64,000 nucleotides of DNA from Chlamydomonas reinhardtii. Lineage: Eukaryota; Chlorophyta; Chlorophyceae; Chlamydomonadales; Chlamydomonadaceae. Shown here piece after piece: positions 23,695 through 36,041 of this stretch. Each line of letters opens with the position of its first letter. The stretch's first letter is position 1. The notes under the pieces were generated by a model. That model was not told the DNA's origin and searched no databases. It worked only from the letters and a program-made list of their open reading frames with translations. Made by a program: the position numbers and the translations under genes. The stretch lies in assembly GCF_000002595.2 (NCBI RefSeq), contig NC_057019.1, positions 355,337 to 419,336 of the forward strand. The letters are read 5' to 3'.

Positions 23695-26250
23695 ATGATG
23701 AATGGCCCCGCTAAGTGCGGCGATGGCTCCGCAGCTGGGGGCTATGTAGAGCTACCTCTTCCGGGTGACGTGGCCGCATCGCTGGGCACGGGACCCTCCC
23801 GGGTGGCCACCCCACCAGCCTCCCGAACACATACACACCAGGTGCGGTCTCATGGCGCAAGCCCCGTCTCCTTGCGGCGCCCGGCAGTGCGGCTGTGGGG
23901 TATGGTCCTGCGGGCGCGCTCTGCCAGAAGACTTAAAGCGGTTTCGCAGGTCTGGCTGCGACCAGATGGCCTGGAACGGGATGCTGTTTGTTACCTGCAA
24001 CACTGTCTCACGCCGCATGCGAACCGGTGTCTCCCTGCGGGTCCGCTTCCTGCAGAGTGGCGGCACCCTGGTGGATGAGTGGCTCAGCACCCACTCACAA
24101 ACACGGCACGACGCAGGAGCCGCAGCCGCAGGCAGCAGCACAGCAGGCGCTGCGGCGGAGCCGCCGCAGTGGCACGTGTCGGGCCGCACAGCTGCCGGGC
24201 AGCCCGACCCAGATGGCCAGGCGGGGCCCGCCGGTCCGCTGGATGTGCCGTACGAAGATCCGCAGTACACGAATCAGTTGCAACAGCAGTACGAGCAGGT
24301 GCCGTACGACCACGTGCTGATGAACATGTATGAGGAGCTGCAGGGGCTGGCGGCGGTGCGGACGTCGGGGGCGACCTCGGCGGCGGCGGCGGCGGCGCAG
24401 CTACAGCAGCTACAGCTGGCGGCAGCGGCGGCGGCGGCTGGCGGCGCCCGGCCACGCACGCCGACGTCCGGCGGGCGGCGAGGAACAGGCGGCGGCGGCG
24501 TGGCGGAGGCACGGGCTGGGAAAGGGGCTGCAGCTGCTGCTGCAGCTGCGGCGGGGCGGCCGCGCACGCCGGGCCGGGGGCGCTCTAACGGCACTGGGGC
24601 TGGCCCCACTGCCGCTCTCACGGGCGCTGTCGGCAGCCCGGCAGCAGCTGGCGCGCGCGCATCGCCAAGCCGGCGGCCCGTCACCCGGCCGCGTCATGCG
24701 AGCCAGGGCAGCGGTCAGGCGGGCGGCCCCGCAGCCAACGGCCTGCTGGGCGCTGTCTTGGGCGGCGGCGGCGGTAGCGGCCTGGGCTCGCCGGCGGCAG
24801 CGGCGGCGGCCAACGGCCGGCCTTCCAGTGCCAGCCGCCAGCGCATCAACCTGCTGGAGGTGCTGAAAAGCCAGAGCCAACTGGAGGCAGCGGCGGCCGG
24901 CGGGCCTGGCGGCGGCGGCACGCCGGCGGCGACGTCGCTGCGCGGCAGCACGACGTCGCTGCTGGAGGGCCATGACCTGCTGGCGGCGGCGTCAGCGGCA
25001 GCGGCGGGGGAGCCGTCGTCGTCGCTGCTGCTGCCGCTGCACGAATACGGCGGCGGCGACGGCGTCGCATCCAGCAGCTTCACGCCGCCGCAGGCGCTGC
25101 TGGCGTCGGCGTCAGGGCGGCCGCGCGGCGGCGGCGGCAACGGCGCTGCTGCTGGGGGCTTCAACCCAGAGGCGGCGCCGGTGAACCTGAGGGACCTGCC
25201 CGCCGGCGCCCTGGCGCGGCTGGAGCGGCTGACGGCAGGCGGGCCGCTGCCGCGCTATGGAGGCGCAGGGCCGGTGGCGCAGGCGCCGGCGGGAGCGGCA
25301 CCGCCGGTGGGAGCGGCCATGCCAGCCTGGCTGGGGTCAGCGGCAGGTGCGGCACAGGCGCGGCAGGTAGTGGCGGCGGCGGCGGTGCCGCCGCAGCAGC
25401 TTCAGCCGCCGCCCGGCAGCGGATATGGCATCGGCGGCGCCTTGCCTCCAACGGCAACGGCAACAGCCGGCGGCGACACGGCAGGGTCTGTGGCGGCGGC
25501 CTCGCCTGCACTCTCGCCGCGGGGCCCGGAGCCGGCACAGGGCACGCCGCGCACGCCGGGTTCCGCCGCCAGCAGCGGGCGACACCTGGCGCAGGCCGCA
25601 GCACAGGTCGTGCCTTCAGCGGCAGCGCCAGCAGCAGCCTCTGCCTCTGCCTCAGCCACCGTGCATGGCCTACCCGCCAGCATCCATGCATCCCAGTCCA
25701 CTGGGAAGGAAGCGGCGGCCTCCCCGCTGCACTCACTCGGAGCCGCCCCCCGCCCCGCGTCCTCCACCTCCCAAGTCGCGCTGCAGCAGCAGGCACAGGC
25801 ACAGGGCCCCACTCAGCGGCACCCTCCACCTCGGATGGACGGGGCGTTGCAGGCCGGCGCGGCGGCGCCGCGGGCACAGCAAGCGCCGCCGGCGCCGCCC
25901 GCCCCTCTTGAATCGCCTATTGAGGATGTCGCCGCCGACTCGCCAGCCGCCGCCACTGAGCTCGTACGGCAGTTGTTCTCGCTCGTACAGGTCCAGGCGG
26001 TACAGATCCAGAGCCTGCAGAGCTCAGTGGCGGTGCTGGTGGCGGGCGGCGGCGGTGGTGGTGGTGGTGGTGGTGGCGGTGAGGCCAGTGGCGGCGGCTC
26101 GTCAACGTCAGTGGCGGCGGCGTCGGCGGCGTCGGCGGCGCGGGACTTCATACGGCGGCCGCACGACAACGCCGCCAGCCTGCGTGTGGCGGCGGCGGCG
26201 GCGGCGGCTGGCAGCTGTACTGGCGGCGCCGCGGCGGGAGGCGATGCGGC

Positions 26251-26287
<37 letters not shown>

Positions 26288-29200
26288 GTGTCGGAGCTGC
26301 GGCAGCAGGTGCGGCTAGGAGCGCTGGCAGGGCTGACTCAGTTGCAACTTGCAAGGGGGAGCTCGCGGGGGGGGGGGGGCGGTTGCTTACATGGTTGGAA
26401 AAGTGGTATAGGATGCACTGAAGGCTGCAGACGAAGTTGTTACCGGGGGGGGGGGGTTTCTTACGAACATCGGGGGCGAAAGCGCGGCCTCTCGTTCCTG
26501 TCCTGTCCCTGCGTGCGGGCCCAACAGTCAAGCAGCAGCAGCAGTAGCGGCTGACGGCCACGCCCCGCGCTCTCCGCCCCGCGGCCCTGCAGGTGTTGGC
26601 GCTGACGCAGGCGCTGGTGTCCATGCAGGTGGGGGGCCGCGCCCGACGGGCGTGGGCGCAGGCAGGGGTTGTGGGCCGTCACCTGTAGCGGGGGGGGAGG
26701 CTGGTACAAGCCCGGGCGCAACCCGGCCGCACAACACACAACACACAGCACGCACGCTTTTCCTTGTGCCCTACACAGCACGCACGATTTTCCTTGTGCT
26801 CCTTAACGCACAACAAATTTGCGCAAAACTGCACTCCTGCCCTCCCTGGCTCCGTGTTTAAATTCGAGCTGACGGTAGGCGTAACTTGGAGCAACATATG
26901 AAGTACAGCAAAGAGCTGTCAGTTTAGATGAAGAAACTATTTGTTCTGGCTCCCGCCTTGTGCAGGCATCGCAGCGGCGCCTGGGCGAGCAGCTGGGCGC
27001 GCACGCCGAGGCGGCGGGGGCGGCGCAGGCCACCCTGGAGGAGCAGTTGGGAGAAGCCATCTCCCTCATCTCCCTAGGCCGGCAGCAGCAGCAGCAGCAG
27101 CAGCCGGCTGCAACAGCCGGCGAGCAGCAGCAGGCACAGCAGCAGCAGCAGCAGCAGGCAGTGCTGCTGCCGCTGGTGCAGCGGGTGGCGCAGCGGTTGG
27201 AGCGGTTGGAGAAGGACCAACTGCCGGAGCTGGATGACCGTGTGGGGCGGTTGGAGAACGACCAACTGCCTGAGCTGGATGAGCGGTTGGGGCGGTTGGA
27301 GTCGTTGGGATCGGGGCTGGCTGAGCACAGGGCACTGCTAGGGGAGCACCACGCGTTGCTGCAGACCCTGTCGAACGGAGCGGTGGAGGCGGCGGCGTGG
27401 CGGCGTGACGCCGACGGCAGGATTGCGGCGGCGGCCGCCGCCGCTGAAGTGGCTGCGGCTGCAGCCGCCGATGCGGCTGCGGCTGAGGCCGGGCGGCCGG
27501 AGCAATCGCCAGCTGAGGCGGCGGCGGCGGCGGCTGGAGTGGTGGCGGCGCTGCGGCAGGAGCTGGCGGCGCTGCGGGGCGAGGTGGCGGCGGCCAAGGA
27601 GGCGGCGGCGGCAGCCGCCAGCCGCGCCGCCAAGCTCGAAAACAACCGCGCCGCCAGCGCGGCGCCGCCGGCAGTGGCATTGCCGGCGGCAGCCGACGTC
27701 TCCGCAGCAGCCAATGGCGGCTCCGCTGACGCAGCGGTGGGGGCGGCGGCGGCGGCGGCGCGCGTGGAGCGGTTGGAGCGGCAGTTGGGGGCGTTGCGGC
27801 GGGACGCGGCGGAGGCGCGGGAGGAGCTGGTGCGGCAGCGGGAGGCCAGCCGGGAGTCACTGGACCAGCTGGCTCGCGGCATGGAGCACGTGGCCGCATG
27901 CCTCATGTCGGCGCTACTGCCGGCGGCGGCGGCGGCGGCGGCGGGCGAGGGAGCCAACGGCGGCGGCGGCGGCAGTGGGGATGGGTTGCTGGGGGCGGCG
28001 GCGTCAGGGTCTGCGGAGCGTTCGCTGGTGGTGGCGGCGGCGCCGGGGCTGCTGCCGGCGGGGTCACCTGGCGGCGGCGCCGCGCCGGCGCACAGCGTGG
28101 CGTCCACTGCTGCGGGGCTGTCGGTGAGTGTTGTGATAGGGGATGGCGTGGGTGTCTGGTTGGATAGGGCAGGTGGGATCGGTGTTACCGGCTGTGCAAG
28201 GAGCGCTCCATGGGGCAGGTATGTGTGCGGCTGGGTCCAACGGTCCGCTGCATGACGGGGCGCCACTCGCGAGTGACCACTGGTAGCAGCAAGCCACGTG
28301 CTCACCACGTCGCTCACTGCCGCTGCCGCTGTCGTTGCCACTACTGCACCTCCCCCAAAAGCTGCCGCACCTCCCACCACCGCCCACCTGCAGGACGTGC
28401 GGCGGCAGCTGCGCACGCTGCAGAAGGAGATGCGCCGCATGCGGACCGAGATGGCGGCGGCGGCGGTGGTCGCGTCTGCCGGCACCGGAGGCGGCGGCGG
28501 CGGCACCATGGGCGGTGGCGGCGGCGGGCGCCTGTCCTCGCCGGGCCGGCGCGGCAGCCGTGGTTTCCTGGCCGGCGGAGCCGGGCTGACTGGCAGTAGC
28601 AGCAGCCTGAGCCCCAGCGCCGGCAGTAGCAGCAAGCAGCTGGCCGCGATGCTGCAGCAGCAGCGGCAGCGCCTGGCGCCGCCGCCGCCGTACATGGTCT
28701 CGCCCGCCGACGACGCCGATGGCGGCGCCGCCGCCGCCGCCGACGGCGGCGCCAGCAGTGCGGCATCATCAGGGTCTCGCCGGGCGTCGGTTAACTCCGT
28801 GGCGATAGTGCCGGCGGCGCCGCTGCCGCCGCCGCACTCGCTGCCACCGCCTCCGGCCGGCGTGCCGGCGGCGGTGTGGTCTCGGCTGGCGGCGCTGCAT
28901 GGGGAGCTGGGGCAGCTGCGGAGCGGGGAGGCGCTGGTGCTGGAGGTGGGTGGGTGGGTGGATGAGGCTTGGGGGGGGGAGGGCGGGTGGCGGTGTGCGG
29001 GGCCGGGTTGGCGGTGGGCTGGAGGGTGGGTGGGTGCTTGTGGTGTGCCGGGAGCGCGTATGGCTGGTGTGGCTGGTGTGAGTGGTGATGGTGCACACCG
29101 CGCCGGCAGCCGCCGGTATGTTGCAGCGCCGAGCCCCAGGACCCTCACAGCCGTGGCCATGGGCACGTCATGCCTGGAAGGTCGGAACCCCACACAGACA

Positions 29201-30373
29201 CACACGCACACACGACCACCTTCGTTTTGTTGTTTTTCACAAACACACATACACACACACACGCTCCGGCATCGTCTGGGCGGGCTTTCGTTTCGTTTTT
29301 TAACACACACAAGCACACACACATGGCCAGCCACTCTCCTTCACATACGCGCGCTGACACACATGCACGGCCCCACACGCGGCACCCCCCGCACCCCAGG
29401 CCCAGGAGGCGCTGGCGGACCTGGTGGCGGACCTGCGCGCCGAGCTGGAGCAGCTGCGGGCGGCAGTGGCGGCGGCGGCGGCAGGAGGAGGAGGGGGTGC
29501 GGCAGGAGGAGCGGCAGGAGGGGGAGGAGCGGCAGCGGGAGGGGGAGGAGGAGGGGGTGCGGCAAGCAGGGAGGCAGGTGGCGACCCGCCGCTCGGCCCG
29601 CAGCAGCAGCAGCAGCAGCAGCAGCAGTCGGTGGTGGTGGGTGAGATCATGGGGGTGGTACAGCGGGTCAACGCCATGCTCAGCAGCAGCCTGGCGCAGG
29701 TGGGGCGGTGGGCAGGGGGGGCGGTGGGGGTGGGGGGTGGGGGGGATGGGGGGGGGTCCGGGTGGATGGGGTGGCGCCCTGGCAGCATCGGGGCTGGGGT
29801 GTGTGTGGCGCTGCCAGGGGTGAGGTGGTGTAGAGGCAGGGCTGGTGGGGAGGTATTGAGGGTGCGGCTTATCAGGGGCCGAGGGGGGGGGGGCGCTGAG
29901 GGTGTGATTGGCATCGCATGGCTGTCTCACATGCCTCCCCGCCGCCGCTGCTTGGAATGATGCCTTGTCTTGCGCTGCCGCCACCGCCGCTGAGGTGCTG
30001 ACTCGACACTCCTTGACTGCATGGTGCCATGCCCCTGTCACAGGCGTTATCGCGCATACAGGCGCAGGGCGAGGAGATTGCGGAGCTGAGGCGGGTGGTG
30101 CTGGCGGGCAGCGGCAGCGGCGGAGGCAGCGGCGGAGGTAGCGGTGGCGGCAGCGGCGGAGGCGGGGTGGGTTTGGTCGCCGCCCTGCCGGCGGGCCCAG
30201 GCACCATGAGCCCCGCCGCCTCACCCTCCGCTCGGTCGTTGGGATCGCCCGCGGTGGCTGCAGCAACAGGGGGCGGAGGAGCCGGCGCAGGTGTGGGCGC
30301 AGGAGGGGGCAGCAGCAGCAGCAGCAGCCGCGCCGGCAGCAGCAAGCAGCTGCACAGCGCGCAGGGACGGTGA
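23695..30373 (+). CDS. large low-complexity coiled-coil protein, about 1591 aa, function unknown
   Basis: Seven exons, all phase 0: 23695-23841, 24056-26308, 26593-26628, 26966-28123, 28394-28945, 29400-29699, 30044-30373. Two adjacent ATGs (23695, 23698) could start it. Residues 50-780 are mostly Ala/Gly/Pro/Gln with a structured patch near 690-705 (LVQVQAVQIQSLQSSVAVL). From about 785 the sequence turns into heptad-like coiled coil: SELRQQVLALTQALVSMQ across the tiny 36-nt exon 3, QRLERLEKDQLPELDDRVGR (near-repeated as LENDQLPELDERLGR), RVERLERQLGALRRDAAEAR, DVRRQLRTLQKEMRRMR, LADLVADLRAELEQL. Spacers are Gly/Ser/Ala/Gln runs. I recognise no catalytic domain. A structural or scaffolding role is inferred from the coiled coil only. 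The exon 1-2 join is the least certain part. Confidence 0.75.
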
Positions 30374-32758
30374 GGTCGCGGGTGCCACGCAGGGCACGGA
30401 GTGCTGACCTGGAAGCAGCGTGTGGCTCATGTAGTAATGGGATGGAAGTGCAGCTGTCATGAGGCCTGGAGGATGAATTGCTATTACCATACTGCTTGAA
30501 AAGTCCGCAGCAATGCATGTCGTACTAGAAGCGTGCGAGCGGGTAATGCACGGATTGCACGGAACTTGGAAACAGGGGAGAGCCTCCCCTGCTTGGAAAG
30601 GCGCCTGGCGTGCACCAGACCTGCAGGAGGCCGCTAGATACACTTGCGCGGCGGCTGTGTTGTACGGAGGGGAGGCGTGCGACCAAGCCGCGCGCGATCC
30701 TTTCTGCTTATTACAATTGACCGGGCGCGAAATGTTAAATACCGGACAGTAGCTAAAGCGACGATACTGACAATTCTTGTCGTGTATGTTTCCATGCGCA
30801 ACTCAGGGGCCGAGGGGTCCGGACTGAAGCCGTGTGCATGACGCTTGCATTTGCGCAGACAGGCCCGAGATGCCGATTATTTTAGCGAGCTAAGATTTCG
30901 ATTGGCAAGCCTTGCATTCATTTGGAACCGTATCTGTTTGCAGCTCGCATTTCCGTACGCACACACGATTGCACTACTGTACGGTTTGTTTGCATGGTCT
31001 ACAGGGACTCTGATTAGGAGGCAAGAGCTGACTTTTATCATTGTGATAACGAAGATGAATTACATATGCGTTGAAGCTTGGGCGCTAGCAAGCAGAACTG
31101 TGATGACATTGTGGTGACATTGGCCCAGCCGCCCTCGGGTGTGCACTGTGCAGGTGTTGCAGTGTGTGGAGCTGTCACTGGTGGCGCGCAAAAGCACGAG
31201 CCTGATGCGCAGTGCCTCAGAATATGCTCGTCTGTGTGCAGTTGTTTCGGTGCGTGAGTGTGTATCTTTTGAATGGGTCATGGGGCTCAGGACTTGTTTG
31301 GCTGTCGGTGCGGCGCCAACGCGCGCAGCGTGACCAATTGTGACCGTCCCGTGCAGCTCCTGGCGTGTCACAAGGTCCGCTTCCTGCTGCATCCCGGATT
31401 CGCGTCAGCCGGGCCAGAGCTGCAGCGTTGATGCTACATGGGAGCAAAACAGATTCACAGTATCAGTGTCCAGTCGCGTCCAGCTGTCAAGCACTAGCAC
31501 AGCCAGCACAGGACAACCAAACAGCAGGAAATCCCCCTAGCCACAACACTGCTTGTCAGCATAGACTGCTAACCAGACACCGGCCGGCCTCAACCTGCGC
31601 GCCGGCGTCGCGTCTTGGGCGACGCCGCGCTATCCTCCTCCGCGTGGCCTTGCTCGGTATGCTCGCTTCCCCTCCGCTAGGCACATGCACGCTGCCACTG
31701 CTGGGCCCAGAGCCACTGCCACCGGCCCCAGGGGCGCTACCGCTGCTGTTGTGGATCAGCAGAAACAGGCAAGAGGAGCCTGCTGATGCATTGTCCGAGC
31801 TAGCGAGACACGTGCGACGCGGACCGTACTCCGGATTGCAGTGACGTGCCCTTGGCAGATGCTGGCGGAGGTGGGGCCGTGGGGGGCAGGGGCACCCCTG
31901 GTGGGGGGTGGCGGGCGGGGCGGTTCACGAACAATTGCAGACGCTATCAGGTTCCCGAACCGAAACCAACTAATGGCAGACATGGGTGACTAGCATGCAG
32001 GCTTCCAATGAACACCATCGGCGCTGGTTTGTCCCGCATTAGCCGGAAGGGGCCGGAAGGGGCCGGAAGGAGTAAGCACGGGGCAGAAGGCAGCTGCGCA
32101 AGGGAGGTGCCAGGAAGTTGGGAAGCGCGACTCCTTAGATACACAAGCTGTATTTTCTGGAGCAGAAATGCTTTTGTTTTATGGACCCGTACCCCCGTGA
32201 GACTTTGCTCACCAACAGATCCCGCCCGGCATCGCACAGGGTTTTACTGCTAGCAGCATGCTTGCAGACACACTACATCTTATGTGAGGGAGCTCAAACT
32301 TTTTGCGTCACGCACACTCGAGCGTGCAAGCTGCCTTCGAGCACTCGGCGAACGACGGCGGTTACTCTTGTTTGGTCGCGATTGATTTACTTGTGTTTTC
32401 ATGCCATGATGTAGATCACAGGGTATAAGAATCCAAAAAGTGTCATCATAGAACTGCGCTTGGTGAATTTCTGGCAGCATTGCAAATGGCGGGCGGCGGG
32501 TGCTTATGACCACGCGCTTGCGCAAACGCTCGATAGCCAGCCCTGATTGCAGTGTAAGTATACACTGTATACACGGTTGCTCATACAGCGTTGTCTTGCA
32601 TAATTTGCCTTCTACAAGGCAAGCAGCCCGGCAGCTGCTCGCGAGCTGGTTCGCGGACGCCCGTGGCCGTGACGCCTCGCACCTATTTTTACAGCACCAT
32701 TTGAAGCGGTGCTATTTCTTTGGGTCGTTTCGGCCTTGTCAGTCACAAGACACACACC
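30374..32758. other. intergenic, no gene seen
   Basis: 2.4 kb between two plus-strand genes. Short open frames occur but none has splice support, family similarity or a signal peptide. It must contain the 3' UTR of the coiled-coil gene and the promoter of secreted family member 1. Confidence 0.5.
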
Positions 32759-35700
32759 ATGCGCGCCTCTCTCCTGGCCGTCGCAGCCGTGCTGCTGGTC
32801 TCTCAGGCCGCGGGTAAGTCTTCGGGTGACAATTGAAGCAGCTTTAGGGCAGGTTACTTAGTGTGCCTGTAACACTGGTCGGGCGCATACGCATCACCAG
32901 CGTGGCGCATGTTGCCCGGCTTTAGAGCACACTGGAGCTTCGCGCGCTTGCCAAGAGGAACATATGCGTTGTATTCACCAATTGGGAGATAAGAGGCTGT
33001 TCGGAGGTGATATTCCTGTGATTCGGCGGCCGTTCGTGGGCGTGGCAAGTTAGTCGACGCTTGCTCGGGTCCGTTTGCTAGTGCGAGCAGTAACGCGTAT
33101 GCTCATCAGGTGCACTCTACAACTTTTATACACTTCGTGCTGTCATTACGTGCAAAAGCACTGCTTTGTCCACTGCGTTTTGGTTGAAGATGGTCGAGCA
33201 CGCGACTCGCCCTGCCGCCGCACTTCAGGTCTGACTTCAGGTGTCGAGTAGCCGTGCTTTACAGGCCCCCTTTCTTCGCCTCTTCCTTGCTGCTCACAGC
33301 TTTCGATGTGTGCCTGTACACCACCACTGCGGCGTCTGAGACCCGCCTGGACATCCTGTCTGACAACATCAAGTACCTGGCCCCTGGCAGGTAAGGAGGA
33401 ACGGGAAGCGGGGCGGCGGGGCCCTTGCGACTGTGCGGTGCGTCAACCTTGCAAGCACTGTTGCGCGTAAGAAACCCACGTCTGTGGGGCTATTACAAGT
33501 TCCTGAATTTGTCAAATTGCGGACGTGTGCTGATGCACAAACACCCTGTTACAAGCTGTTTGCCAGTAAAGCTGACACACGCCCCCTCATCTCTGGTTTT
33601 GATGCCTCCCCCCACACACACTCACACCCGCAGCCACGTGATGCGCACGGACGTGCAGCCCAGCCTGACTGACCCCATGACCAAGGGCTTTGTCATCCCG
33701 GGCAACAAGGTGCGTACATGCGCGCATGCGCGTGCAATAGGCGTGGGCGTGGGCGTGGGCGTGGGCGTGGGCGTGGGCGTGGGCGTGGGCGTGGGCGTGG
33801 GCGTGGGCGTGGGCGTGGGCGTGGGCGCGGGCGCGGGCGCGGGCGCGGGCGTAAATCCTGCGTGTTTCCTTCCTAGTGCTCCCTAACACACCTCTCTCTG
33901 ACCCGCAACTGCAGGGCTCGTACTACGAGTCTGAGGGCATTGCGGCCAACCCCGCCAAGGCCACCGCCCTGAAGAACTTCGTCATGTCGGGTGGCGCGCT
34001 GGTGCTGGCCGGCGGCGCCGTGCCCGGCGGCAACACCTTCCTGCCGCTGCTGGTGCGTGCTGCTGTGATGTTGTGGGGTCTGTGGGGCGTGGGACTGTGC
34101 GTGCGGTGGGCCTATGCGTGCTGCGGTGCGGGTGGGGAGGGCAGGCACGGCTGCGGAGTGGGTGCAGGGAAGCAGGGCAATCCAGGTGCTACTGGGACCG
34201 GGTGTAGCACGGAAAGGAAACCCAGAGCGTGTCGCGCGCGAGAGTGTGTCGCAAGCGTGGGCGTGCATGAGCTTTGGCTGTATTCGGGTGGAGGGCCGTG
34301 GAGAGTGGGCGGAGGACTACAGTGTGTTTCGTGTCGTGCTCGTGGTTGCATCCCCGCCTCTAATGCCAGTCAGGGAAGAGCAACGCAGCGACACCTGTCA
34401 ACCCCACGCGGCCGCCAGCCCCACTGACCCCCGCCGCCCCGCTGCCTCCCCCCCCAACCCCTTCCCACCACCACCGCAGACCGCCATCGTGGGCGCTGAC
34501 CCCAAGTGCCAGCCGCTGACCATCACATCGGACGTGCTGGTCCAGAACCGCATCGCCTCCGACGGCCTGTTCGCCAAGCTAGCGCCCAAGCTCAAGGTGA
34601 GAAGCTCCTTGCGGGATGAAGGCTAGGGAGCTAGGAAGGTAGAGGGCTGTGGTGGACGTTGTTGGCTGGGAGGCCTGGAGGGCGGTTGGGGGTGCGAGTG
34701 AGGACACTGCCAGCTCGAGGGCGGTTGGGCTGGCAAGAGGATATGGTAGAAGCGCAAATCGCTGGGTGTTGTGTGCAGGCTCTGTGCAGCCTCTTTGTGC
34801 AGGCTGCCGCACCTCTCCCAACACGCGCCTCGCCTCGCCCTCGCCCGCCGACCCACCAACCCCGCCCCCGCTCTACACCCCAGCCCCAACCCCCAACCGC
34901 CACCTCTACACCCCAACCTTAACCCCCGCAGGTCAAGCCCGGCAGCGACGTATCTGCCCTGTGGTGCCAGACCGGCCGCGCCATCTACTCGTTCTACAAC
35001 CCGGCCAAGCAGCAGGTGTCGGTGGCCATCCAGTGGCAGCTGGGCAAGGGTGCCATCTACTGGATTGGCTCGGGCTTCGCCGTTCCCCACCTGAAGGGCT
35101 ACGAGGAGGTGAGGCAGGGAGGAAGGGAGGAAGGGAGGAAGGGAGGAAGGGAGGAAGGGAGGAAGGGAGGAAGGGAGGAAGGGAGGAAGGGAGGAAGGGA
35201 GGAAGGGAGGAAGGGAGGAAGGGAGGAAGGGAGGAAGGGAGGAAGGGAGGAAGGGAGGGAGCGAAGGGCACATTTCCGAACACGGCGAATGACTTCGGAT
35301 CATTGTCGGGTCAGCTTCCAACTCGGAAATGCATTGGGGGTGAGGAAGGCTTGAGCGGGAGGGAGGCTTGACGAGAGAGGCAGGCGCCAGAGACGGAGGC
35401 GTGCAGCGGAGCTGTCAGAGTGACACAGCCGTGCTGAGCATACAGGGTGTGTTGTACTGGTGGTTTCGTCCGGTTGGCAGGGCAGCGGAAAAGTAGTGTG
35501 GCTCTCACCGGCGTGTCTTCCTCTGCCGCCCACACAGGTCATGGGTGCTGCACTCCTGACCGCCGCCGCCGCGCCTGCCCCGACGCCGTCTCCCGCGCCC
35601 AAGCCTTCTCCCTCTCCCTCTCCTTCCCCCTCGCCCAAGCCCAGCCCCTCGCCCAGCCCCTCTCCCAAGCCGTCCCCGTCTCCTTCGCCCTCTCCTTCTC

Positions 35701-36041
35701 CGTCTCCCAGCCCCTCCCCCTCCCCCTCTCCGTCGCCCTCTCCCTCTCCCAGCCCCTCCCCGTCCCCTTCTCCTTCTCCCTCTCCCTCTCCGTCCCCCTC
35801 TCCCTCCCCCTCGCCGTCGCCCTCTCCTTCACCCAAGCCCTCTCCTTCGCCCAGCCCCTCCCCCTCTCCTTCGCCCTCCCCGTCCCCCTCTCCTTCCCCC
35901 TCGCCCAAGCCCTCCCCCTCTCCCTCCCCCTCCCCCAAGCCCTCCCCCTCTCCCTCCCCCTCCCCCAAGCCTGCCCCCAAGAAGTCTCCCCCTCCCGCCG
36001 AGGCCCCGCCTCCGGACTACCTGGCCCCGCCTCCCCAGTAA
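32759..36041 (+). CDS. secreted matrix-type protein, family member 1: amidotransferase-like domain plus (Ser-Pro)n tail, about 385 aa
   Basis: Seven exons: 32759-32813, 33300-33390, 33634-33709, 33915-34052, 34480-34596, 34932-35108, 35538-36041. A signal peptide ([19 protein letters not shown]) ends at a phase-1 intron. Residues about 20-218 form the shared domain: [68 protein letters not shown] and PHLKGYEE. The last exon is a tail of about 150 residues made of Ser-Pro and Lys-Pro-Ser repeats ending [20 protein letters not shown]. (SP)n tails are typical of hydroxyproline-rich glycoproteins of algal walls, so a secreted, wall-associated protein is likely. The domain's Gly-rich pattern suggests a glutamine-amidotransferase/ThuA-like fold, but I see no convincing catalytic triad; enzymatic activity is not claimed. 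Confidence 0.88.
33741..33851. repeat. (GTGGGC)n in member-1 intron 3
   Basis: About 18 hexamer copies, changing from GTGGGC to GCGGGC at the right end; lies between the donor at 33710 and the acceptor at 33914. Confidence 0.9.
35117..35261. repeat. (GGAAGGGA)n purine satellite in member-1 intron 6
   Basis: About 18 copies of an 8-bp all-purine unit starting shortly after the GTGAGG donor. The strict purine/pyrimidine strand split could form triplex DNA. Confidence 0.9.

Noticed and set aside
23950-24078. Alternative second exon of the coiled-coil gene starting VWLRPDG after a CAG at 23949
   Set aside because: That frame stops at 24078 and does not join the long coding frame; the acceptor at 24055 keeps phase 0 into the main frame.
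26803-29334. 843-codon open frame on the minus strand
   Set aside because: It is antisense to the GC-rich, biased coding exons of the coiled-coil gene and crosses its introns; the translation is Ala/Ser/Arg filler without domain or splice logic.
31365-31844. 159-codon plus-strand frame in the gap before member 1
   Set aside because: Hydrophobic patches but no signal-peptide start, introns or homolog that I recognise.
35117-35261. Possible CRISPR-like array
   Set aside because: Perfect tandem 8-mers with no spacers, in a eukaryotic intron.
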